This document shows positions 57,074-64,000 of a stretch of DNA of 64,000 nucleotides, in pieces. Within the stretch, counting starts at the first letter, position 1; each line of letters begins with the position of its first letter. The stretch lies in NCBI RefSeq assembly GCF_000306945.1, contig NC_018518.1:992001-1056000 (forward strand), given 5' to 3'. The notes under the pieces were generated by a model that made no database searches, had not been told where the DNA came from, and saw only the letters and a program-made list of their open reading frames with translations. A program made the position numbers and the translations under genes. This stretch comes from Bordetella pertussis 18323 (GTDB lineage Bacteria > Pseudomonadota > Gammaproteobacteria > Burkholderiales > Burkholderiaceae_B).

Positions 57074-58269
57074 AGCGCCTCGAAGATGCCGGCCGCGCCC
57101 ATGCCGGTGCCGATGCACATGGTGACCATGCCGTACTTGCCGCCGGTGCGGCGCAGGCCGTGCACGATGGTGGCGGTGCGGATGGCGCCGGTCGCGCCCA
57201 GCGGGTGGCCCAGCGCGATCGCCCCGCCCAGCGGGTTGACCTTGGCCGGATCGAGTTCGAGGTCGCGCATGACCGCCAGCGACTGCGCGGCGAAGGCTTC
57301 GTTCAGTTCGATCCAGTCCAGGTCCTGCTGGGCGATGCCGCTGCGCGCCAGCACCTTGGGAATGGCCATCCTGGGGCCGATGCCCATGATCTCCGGCGGC
57401 ACGCCGGCCACCGCGAAATCGACGAAGCGCGCCAGCGGCTGCAGGCCGTACTCGCGCAGGACGCGCTCGGAGACCAGCACGACGGCGGCCGCGCCATCGG
57501 ACATCTGCGAGCTGTTGCCGGCGGTGACGCTGCCGCGCGCGGCGAATACCGGCCGCAGCCTGGCCAGCGCCTCGGCGGTGCTGTCGGGGCGCGGGCCTTC
57601 GTCCTGTTCGATCCAGCGTTCGGCCACGCGCACGGCGCCATCGCGTCCGCCGGCCAGGTGCGTGCGCACCTGGTAGGGCGTGATCTCGGCCTTGAAGTGG
57701 CCGGCGGCGATGGCGGCGCAGGCCTTCTGGTGCGAGGACAGCGAAAAGGCGTCCTGGTCCTCGCGCGAGACTTTCCATTGCTCGGCGACTTTTTCGCCGG
57801 TCAGCCCCATGCCGAACGCCATGCCGAGGTTTTCCTCGTGCGCGAAGACGGCGGGGTTCATCGCCACCTTGTTGCCCATGATCTGCGGCATGGCGCTCAT
57901 CGATTCGGTGCCGGCGCCTATCATCACGTCGGCCATGCCCAGCCGGATGCGGTTGGCGGCATCGGCCACCGCCTGCAGGCCCGAGGCGCAGAAGCGGTTG
58001 ACGGTGACGCCGGCCACGCTTTGCGGCAGGCCGGCAAGCAGCAGGCCGATGCGCGAGACGTTCATGCCCTGTTCGGCCTCCGGCATGGCGCAGCCGGTGA
58101 TCACGTCGTCGATGCGCTCGGGCAGCAGCGCGGGCACCTGCGCCAGCGCGGCCTGCAGCACCGCGGCCAGCATGTCGTCGGGGCGCGTGGTGGCGTAGGC
58201 GCCATTGCGCTTGCCCACCGGCAGGCGGGTCGCGGCGACGATGTAGGCGTCCTGAATCTGTTTGCTCAT
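57070..58269 (-). CDS. fadA: Acetyl-CoA acyltransferase (thiolase)
   Basis: 399-aa thiolase II-type enzyme. The nucleophilic Cys is in VNRFCASGLQA (about 91), the active His in GGAIALGHPLGATGA (about 356) and the acid/base Cys in MCIGTGMGAAGIFE (about 386). It cleaves 3-ketoacyl-CoA in beta-oxidation. In an operon with the multifunctional dehydrogenase upstream (9-base gap) and the thioesterase downstream. Confidence 0.93.
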   Translation of the reverse strand: MSKQIQDAYIVAATRLPVGKRNGAYATTRPDDMLAAVLQAALAQVPALLPERIDDVITGCAMPEAEQGMNVSRIGLLLAGLPQSVAGVTVNRFCASGLQAVADAANRIRLGMADVMIGAGTESMSAMPQIMGNKVAMNPAVFAHEENLGMAFGMGLTGEKVAEQWKVSREDQDAFSLSSHQKACAAIAAGHFKAEITPYQVRTHLAGGRDGAVRVAERWIEQDEGPRPDSTAEALARLRPVFAARGSVTAGNSSQMSDGAAAVVLVSERVLREYGLQPLARFVDFAVAGVPPEIMGIGPRMAIPKVLARSGIAQQDLDWIELNEAFAAQSLAVMRDLELDPAKVNPLGGAIALGHPLGATGAIRTATIVHGLRRTGGKYGMVTMCIGTGMGAAGIFEAL

Positions 58270-58278
58270 GATGAATCC

Positions 58279-60669
58279 TCAGTTGCGCAGCGGTTTGCCG
58301 GTGTCCAGGGTGTGGCGGATGCGCGCCTGCGTTTCGGGCGTGCGCAGCAGCGCCATGAATTCGCGCCGTTCCACGGCCAGCAGCCACTGCTCGTCGACGC
58401 GGGTGCCGGCCTCGACCTCGCCGCCGCACAGGGCCACGGCGGCGCTGCGCGCCACGCGGTAGTCATGGGCGCTGATCATGCCGCCTTCGCGCATGTTGAC
58501 CAGCACCATCTCGAAGTTGGCGATGCCGGTGCGGCCGGCCACCGGGATGTCGCGCGGCGCGGGCGCCGGCGCGTGGCCGCTGTCGGCCGCGGCGCGCGCC
58601 TGGCGCAGCGCCACCCACAGCAGCTCGTCCGGATGGAACACCACCGTGTCGCCGTCGTGCGCGTAGCCCATGTCCATGGCCTGCAGGGCGCTCTTGGTGA
58701 CCTGGGCGGTGGCGATGTTCTGGAACACGGGCTGCAGATAGGGAAACACCTCGGCCGGCGTGGCGGTGGCCGCGGCCAGGCGCGCGGCGCGCACCGCCAG
58801 GGCCTTACTGCCGCCGCCGGCGGGGATCAGGCCCACGCCGGCCTCGACCAGGCCGATGTAGCTTTCCAGCGCGAGCACGCGGTGGCTGGCATGCATGATG
58901 AACTCGCAGCCGCCGCCCAGCGCCATGCCCTGCACCGCGACCACCGTGGGGATCTGCGCGCGGGCCAGCGCCAGCGAGGTGCGCTGGAACTGTTCGACCG
59001 TGGCTTCCAGGCGCTCGAACTCGCCCGCCGCGCAGGCCTGGTAGACCTGTTCCAGGTTGGCGCCCACGGCGAACGGCGCGTCGTGCCACATCACCAGGGC
59101 GTCGAATTCGCGCTCCGCGCGGGCGATGGCCTGCTGGATGCCGTCGAGCACTTCCTCGCCGATCGTGTGCATCTTCGAGGTGACCGACAGGATGGCGATG
59201 CCGCCGTCCTGCTCGGGCAGGCGCCACAGGCGCACGCCGGGCGCTTCCCAGACGGCTTCGCCGCGCGGCGCGGGCGACTCGCCGACCAGCTTCTCGGGAA
59301 ACAGCTGGCGCCGGTACACCGGCAGCGCCGAGCGCGGGCGCAGCTGGCCGTCGCGCGCCGAGTACGAGCCCTGCGGCGTGTGCACGCCGGTGCGGCCGCT
59401 GTCCAGGGCCCAGTCCGGCAGGGGCGCGGCGCTCATGGCGCGGCCCGCGGCGATGTCCTCGGCAATGGCGCGCGCGGTGTCCTGCCAGCCGGCCGCCTGC
59501 CAGGTCTTGAAGGGGCCCTGGGCCCAGCCGAACCCCCAGCGCATCGCCAGGTCCAGGTCGCGCGCGTTGTCGGCCACGCCGGCGAGCTGGCAGGCGCTGT
59601 AATGGAAAATGTCGCGCAACAGGCTCCACACGAACTGCGCCTGCGGGTGCGCGCTGGCGCGCAGTTGCGCCAGGCGCCTGGCCGGATCGCGCTCCTTGAG
59701 GATGGCGGCGGTCTCGTCGGCCAGCGCGCCGGCCGAGGGCCGGTACTGGCCGCTGGCCGGGTCCAGCACCTGGATCTCCTTGCCGGCCTTGCGGTAGACG
59801 CCCGCGCCGCTTTTCTGGCCCAGCGCGCCCTGGTCGATCAGGGCCTGCAGCCAGGCGGGCAGTTCGAAGTACGCATGCCACGGATCGTCGGGCAGGTTGT
59901 CGCGCATGGTGGCGACCACGTGCGCCAGCGTGTCGAGGCCCACCACGTCGGCGGTGCGGTAGGTGGCGCTCTTGGGACGGCCGATCTTCGGCCCGGTCAG
60001 CGCGTCGACCTCGTCGAACCCCAGGCCCAGGCGCTGGGTGTGGTGCATGGCCGCGAGGATGGAGAACACGCCGATGCGGTTGGCCACGAAGTTGGGCGTA
60101 TCCAGGGCGCGGATGACGCCCTTGCCCAGGCGCGAGGTCAGCCAGCCCTCCAGCTGGTCGACGACCTCGGGCCGCGTGTGGCGCGTGGCGATGATTTCCA
60201 CCAGCCGCATGTAGCGCGGCGGGTTGAAGAAGTGGATGCCGCAAAAGCGCGGCCGCAGCGCCTCGGGCAGGGCGCCGGCCAGGGTTTCGATCGACAGGCC
60301 CGAGGTATTGGAGGCGACGATGGCGTGCGGCGCCACGTGGGCGGCGATGCGGTGGTAGAGATCGGTCTTCCAGTCCAGCCGCTCGGCGATGGCCTCGATG
60401 ACCAGGTCGCAGCCGCCCAGCCGCTCCAGGTCATCGTCGTAGTTGGCGGGCGTGATCAGCGCCAGGCGGTCCGGGCGCGCCAGCGGGGCCGGCTCGAGTT
60501 TGCGCAGGCCGGCCAGAGCCTTGTGGACCACGGCGTTGCGCTCGCCCTGCGGCGCGGTCAGGTCGTACAGCATGACCGGCACGCCGGCATTGGCAAGATG
60601 GGCCGCGATCTGCGCGCCCATGACGCCGGCGCCCAGGACGGCGGCTTGTTTGACGACGAACTTGCTCAA
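58279..60669 (-). CDS. 3-hydroxyacyl-CoA dehydrogenase/enoyl-CoA hydratase (FadN type)
   Basis: 796-aa bifunctional enzyme with the dehydrogenase at the N terminus: GAGVMGAQIAAHLANAGV nucleotide fold, ASNTSGLSIE, GIHFFNPPRYMRLVEII and FVANRIGVFSIL. The C-terminal crotonase-type domain has AVQGMALGGGCEFIMHASHRV and EAGVGLIPAGGGSK. This order matches FadN rather than FadB. TTG 60669 is selected, with GGAGG 5 bases upstream; no ATG/GTG gives a full nucleotide fold. In an operon with thiolase. Confidence 0.92.
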   Translation of the reverse strand: MSKFVVKQAAVLGAGVMGAQIAAHLANAGVPVMLYDLTAPQGERNAVVHKALAGLRKLEPAPLARPDRLALITPANYDDDLERLGGCDLVIEAIAERLDWKTDLYHRIAAHVAPHAIVASNTSGLSIETLAGALPEALRPRFCGIHFFNPPRYMRLVEIIATRHTRPEVVDQLEGWLTSRLGKGVIRALDTPNFVANRIGVFSILAAMHHTQRLGLGFDEVDALTGPKIGRPKSATYRTADVVGLDTLAHVVATMRDNLPDDPWHAYFELPAWLQALIDQGALGQKSGAGVYRKAGKEIQVLDPASGQYRPSAGALADETAAILKERDPARRLAQLRASAHPQAQFVWSLLRDIFHYSACQLAGVADNARDLDLAMRWGFGWAQGPFKTWQAAGWQDTARAIAEDIAAGRAMSAAPLPDWALDSGRTGVHTPQGSYSARDGQLRPRSALPVYRRQLFPEKLVGESPAPRGEAVWEAPGVRLWRLPEQDGGIAILSVTSKMHTIGEEVLDGIQQAIARAEREFDALVMWHDAPFAVGANLEQVYQACAAGEFERLEATVEQFQRTSLALARAQIPTVVAVQGMALGGGCEFIMHASHRVLALESYIGLVEAGVGLIPAGGGSKALAVRAARLAAATATPAEVFPYLQPVFQNIATAQVTKSALQAMDMGYAHDGDTVVFHPDELLWVALRQARAAADSGHAPAPAPRDIPVAGRTGIANFEMVLVNMREGGMISAHDYRVARSAAVALCGGEVEAGTRVDEQWLLAVERREFMALLRTPETQARIRHTLDTGKPLRN

Positions 60670-60739
60670 GGAAACCTCCAGTCGTTGCGGCCCCGGGCGC
60701 CGGAGCCCCCGGGGTGTGGTCTTGCGGGCCGGGCCTTTG

Positions 60740-62040
60740 CTAGAAGCGGGCCGAAACCTGCAGGCCCACGATATTGCCCTTGCTGTTGTACGTGCCGGCG
60801 ACACGGCCCTTGGTCAGCGGGTTGCCCGAGGTCGTGTCGATGTCGGTGTCGCGCAGGTACAGATAGGTATAGCCCAGATCGACCGTCACGTTGTCGGTCG
60901 GCGCGTACTGCACGCCGGTCGAGAACCACCAGCGGTCGGTGTCGGGCAGCGAGGTCGGTCGGCCTCGTCGTGCACCGGCGACTGGTCGAAGGCGACGCCG
61001 AACTTCCACTTCCATTGTGCCGCGAACTGGTAGTTGGCGCCCAGTGCCACGCGCCAGCTGTCGCGGAACTTGAGCGGCAGCTCGTCGGTCGGGCCGTTCT
61101 TGTTCTTGATCTTCAGCTCGGGGATGCTGCTCCAGCCGGTCCAGGAGATGTCGCCCAGCAGCTCCCAGCGGTCGTTGAGCTGGTGCGACACGCTCAGGAT
61201 GAGCGAGTCCGGCAGGTCCACCGACGCCTTGGCGTCGTACGAGGCCGAGGCGCTGCGCCCGCCCGGCAGGGCGATGTTGTCCACGTCCGTGTTGCCGCTG
61301 GCGGTGTGCTTGATGCGCGAACGGTAGGACAGGCCGACGCGGGTGGCGTCGGTGGGCTGCAGCATGAAGCCCACGTTCCAGCCCCAGGCGTCGCCGTCCA
61401 TGTCCAGCGTGGCGTCGCCGTTGGTGAACATGGGCAGCCCGGGCACGGGCTGCACCACGGTTTTCTTCTTGTAGGTGGCGTCGATGCGCTGCCAGTTGAT
61501 GCCAAAGCCCATCGAGAAGCGGTCGTTGACCTTGTACGCGATCGACGGGTTGATGTTGATGGTCTTGATGTCGAACTTGTTGGAGTGGTACTGGCCGGCC
61601 CAGCCGCTGTCGTACTTGGTCATCAGGCCGAACGGCGCGCCCATGCCCAGGCCCAGCCACCACTGGTCGGCCACCTGCCATGAGACGTAGGCGTTGGGCA
61701 CGACGCCCAGGCTGCCGGCATCGCCGCCGTTGCCGCCGGCGGGCCTGCCGCCGCCCAGCAGCGTGGGGTCGCGGCTGTCGCCGTTGTCCGAGAATTTGAA
61801 CGAAGGCCAGATGGCGTTGACACCGCCCGACACGTTCACGCCGGGCAGATAGGTCATGCCGGCTGGATTGAAGTAGATGATGCTGGCGTTTTCCGGGTTT
61901 GCCGCCGAGCCGGCGTAGGCGTTGCCCAGCCCGCTGGCGTTCTGTTCGAGCAACTGGAAACCGGCCGAGTGCGCGGTGCCGGCCGCCAGGCCGGCCAGCG
62001 CCGCAACCAGTGTCTTCAAGGTCACCGATCGTCCATTCAT
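60740..62040 (-). pseudogene. fadL: FadL-like outer-membrane fatty-acid transporter, frameshifted
   Basis: 433-codon FadL/TodX-family porin, split by one frameshift. Signal peptide ending GTAHSA, then the diagnostic GFQLLEQNASGLGNAYAG and NPAGMTYLPG (FadL N-terminal hatch). The frame holds through FAAQWKWKFGVAFDQSPV to VHDEADR and then shifts at about 60957-60965: the 1301-bp span lacks one base. The last ~75 residues (SLPDTDRWWFSTGVQYAPT... to GLQVSARF) are in another frame. A GACCGCACC to GACCGACC deletion is the simplest reading. Without the last strands the barrel should not close. Confidence 0.85.
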
Positions 62041-62111
62041 GGGTTCTGTCTCCTCGCGTTGTGACGTGACTGCCTTGCTTGGGGACGGCTTTCCGCTCTT
62101 GGTTCGCCGTG

Positions 62112-64000
62112 CTAAGGCCGCTGGACGGCTTCTCGTTGACTTGCGTATTGCAGCGGGCCGCCCGTGTAGGGGGCAAAGCCCGTGCCGAAAATCGCGCCAG
62201 CGTCGGCCAGGTCCGCATCGGCCACCACGCCGGCGGCGACGCACTCGCGGGCGCTGTCGATCAGGGGCTGGAGCAGGCGGTTGACCAGCCCTGGCGGTAC
62301 GCCGCGCGCGGCCGGCTTGACCACCTTGCCGTCGCGCCAGGCATAAAAGCCGCGGCCGCTCTTGCGGCCCAGTTCCTTGCGCGCCAGGCGTTCGGCCAGG
62401 CAGCGCGGCGGCGCTTGCTCGCCGGTGAGCTGGGCGCCGGCGGCCGCCGCGATGTCCAGCCCGACGGTGTCGGCCAGTTCGAGCGGCCCCATCGGCATGC
62501 CGAAGGCGGCCATGGCGGCGTCGATGGCCGCCGGCGCCATGCCCTCGTCGACGCAGCGCATCGCTTCCAGCATGTAGGGCGCCAGCACTGCATTGACCAG
62601 GAAACCCGGCGCGTCGCGCACGGGCAGCGGCAGCTTGCCGATGCGGCCGACGAAGGCGCAGGCCCGCGCCAGCGCGCGCGGATCGCCGTCGGCGGCGAGC
62701 ACGACTTCGACCAGCGGCATGCGCGCCACCGGGTTGAAGAAATGGATGCCGACCAGCCGCTGCGGCTGGTCGAGGACCTGGGCCAGCCCGGCCAGCGACA
62801 GGCTGGAGGTATTGGTGGCCAGCAGGGCGCCCGGTTTCAGGCGCGGTTCGAGCTGGCGGTAGAGGGCCTGCTTGGCCTGGGCGTTCTCGCTGATGGCCTC
62901 GATGACCAGGTCGGCTTGCGCCACGCCATCGCCCTGGGGGTCGGGAACCAGGCGGTCGAAGGCGGCGCGCGCGGCGCGCCGGTCCTTCAGCTTGCGGGCG
63001 AAGAAGGCGCCGGCGCGCGCCAGCGCCGGCGCGATGCGTGCCATGTCCTGGTCCTGCAGCGTGACGGTCAACCCGCGGTAGGCGCACCAGGCGGCGATAT
63101 CGCCGCCCATGACGCCGGCGCCCACCACGTGCACGCGCCGCACGGGCGCGTCGACGGCGGCCTTGCCGTAGCCCTTGAGCCGTTCCTGCAGGCGGAACAC
63201 GCGCAGCAGCTGGCGCGCCGTGTCCGAAGCGAGGATGCCGTCTATCAGGTCGGGCGCATGCAGGGCATTGCCGCCGTGGCGGGCCCAGATGTCGATGATG
63301 GCGCGCGGAGCGGGGTAGTGGCCCTGCGGATCCTTGGCGGCCACGCCCTGGCGCGCGCGGCGCGCCGCCAGCGCCTTGAGCGGCCAGCGGTTTAGCCAGG
63401 CCGGCAGGCCGCGCGCGCGGCGCGGCGCTCGGCCCGACAGCACGGTGGCGCGGGCGGCGGCCTGCAGCAGCCGCGGCGGCACGCGCGCGTCGACCAGGCC
63501 CAGCGTCGCGGCGCGGCGCGCGTCGACCCGGCGTCCGGTCAGCATCATGTCCAGCGCGGCCGGCGCGCCGATCAGCGCCGGCAGGCGCCGCATGCCGCCC
63601 CAGCCGGGGAAAATGCCCAGCATGGCTTCCGGCAGCCCCAGCGCGGTGTCGGCGTCGTCGGCGGCGATGCGGTAGCGGCAGGCCAGCGCCAGTTCCAGGC
63701 CGCCGCCCAGGCAGTGGCCGCGTATCAGCGCCAGCGTGGGGTACGGCGTCGCCGCCAGCCGGTTGAACAGCTGCCAGCCGCGCGCGACCAGTTCGCGCGC
63801 CTGCTGCGGCGTCTGCAGCGCGCCGAATTCGTTGATGTCGGCGCCGACGATGAAGCCGTTCTCCTTGCCCGAGAGAATGACCAGCCCCTTGGGCGGCTGG
63901 GCCTGCAGGGCGTCGAGCACCGCGGCGAGTTCGGCCATGACCTCGGCCGACAGCGAGTTTGCGGCGGCGTCGGCGCGCGCCAGCGCCAGCCATGCCAGGC
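62112..64000 (-). CDS. Enoyl-CoA hydratase/3-hydroxyacyl-CoA dehydrogenase (FadB/FadJ type), N-terminus beyond window
   Basis: A second multifunctional beta-oxidation enzyme, in the other domain order: crotonase domain first (SGKENGFIVGADINEF, RGHCLGGGLELALAC, EAMLGIFPGWGGMRRLP), then dehydrogenase (VVGAGVMGGDIAAWCAYRG, ATNTSSLSLAGLA, GIHFFNPVARMPLVEVV, APGFLVNAVLAPYM). It is open at the right edge of the window, and the true start is beyond 64000. Gene order (this gene, fadL remnant, FadN-type, thiolase) suggests one fatty-acid operon. Confidence 0.9.
   Translation of the reverse strand, partial: LAWLALARADAAANSLSAEVMAELAAVLDALQAQPPKGLVILSGKENGFIVGADINEFGALQTPQQARELVARGWQLFNRLAATPYPTLALIRGHCLGGGLELALACRYRIAADDADTALGLPEAMLGIFPGWGGMRRLPALIGAPAALDMMLTGRRVDARRAATLGLVDARVPPRLLQAAARATVLSGRAPRRARGLPAWLNRWPLKALAARRARQGVAAKDPQGHYPAPRAIIDIWARHGGNALHAPDLIDGILASDTARQLLRVFRLQERLKGYGKAAVDAPVRRVHVVGAGVMGGDIAAWCAYRGLTVTLQDQDMARIAPALARAGAFFARKLKDRRAARAAFDRLVPDPQGDGVAQADLVIEAISENAQAKQALYRQLEPRLKPGALLATNTSSLSLAGLAQVLDQPQRLVGIHFFNPVARMPLVEVVLAADGDPRALARACAFVGRIGKLPLPVRDAPGFLVNAVLAPYMLEAMRCVDEGMAPAAIDAAMAAFGMPMGPLELADTVGLDIAAAAGAQLTGEQAPPRCLAERLARKELGRKSGRGFYAWRDGKVVKPAARGVPPGLVNRLLQPLIDSARECVAAGVVADADLADAGAIFGTGFAPYTGGPLQYASQREAVQRP

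Noticed and set aside
57160..61683. A 1507-codon open frame on the plus strand
   Set aside because: Antisense to thiolase, FadN-type and fadL genes; the composition is rich in R/G/H/A, and no domains are visible. GC-rich codon bias keeps antisense frames open.

Overview
High-GC beta-proteobacterial chromosome, almost certainly Bordetella pertussis or a very close relative. The evidence is three near-identical IS481 copies inserted at CTAG targets, an IS110/IS1111-type element resembling IS1663, the bpsABCD exopolysaccharide locus with its MarR regulator bpsR, a complete but decaying nicotinate-degradation (nic) cluster, and a Fur-box-linked TonB receptor that I recognise as probable bfrI. At least eleven genes are visibly broken by nonsense codons, frameshifts, an internal deletion or IS insertion, the usual picture of genome decay in this host-restricted pathogen.

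Layout. 1-6 kb: a TRAP transporter operon (dctQ-dctM-dctP) running into an alpha/beta hydrolase, aspartate dehydrogenase (nadX), an SDR dehydrogenase and a TetR regulator. 6-12.6 kb: a LysR regulator divergent from a polyamine-type ABC importer operon that contains a frameshifted amidohydrolase. 12.7 kb: tRNA-Arg(ACG). 13-19.8 kb: a minus-strand catabolic cluster (three hotdog-fold hydratases, RidA, Bug receptor, ADP-forming acyl-CoA ligase, broken IclR, old-yellow-enzyme). 19.9-21.4 kb: ArsR plus alkene reductase. 21.4-28.7 kb: bpsDCBA (minus), a second tRNA-Arg(ACG) and bpsR. 28.9-32.3 kb: two inverted IS481 copies enclosing the 3' part of fadD. 32.3-39 kb: broken sulfatase, Bug receptor, broken MarR, Fur-box TonB receptor and a broken ferric-reductase-like flavoprotein behind an 11-C tract. 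39-50 kb: nic region (molybdo-hydroxylase remnant, IS110 element, nicF-nicX-nicD-nicE divergent from nicC-nicA-nicB). 50-55 kb: branched-chain-amino-acid-type ABC transporter. 55-56 kb: third IS481. 56-64 kb: fatty-acid oxidation (fadD 5' part, thioesterase, thiolase, two multifunctional FadB/FadN-type enzymes, broken fadL).

How it fits together. A TGTGTAC(G/A)CTTTAT motif lies upstream of nicC, of nicE and just before IS481 copy 1. The outer flanks of IS481 copies 1 and 3 are the same GCTAGC, and the two copies are inverted, which implies that the ~26 kb between them was inverted by recombination. Undoing the inversion places the motif directly upstream of the Liv-type transporter, next to bpsR. 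I infer an ancestral BpsR regulon containing the transporter, nicEDXF and nicCAB, with the transporter now cut off from its control region. A second inversion (copies 1/2) is needed to rejoin the two fadD parts, which sum to a normal 557-codon gene. Because B. pertussis is a nicotinate auxotroph, loss of nicB and nicD function would be expected.
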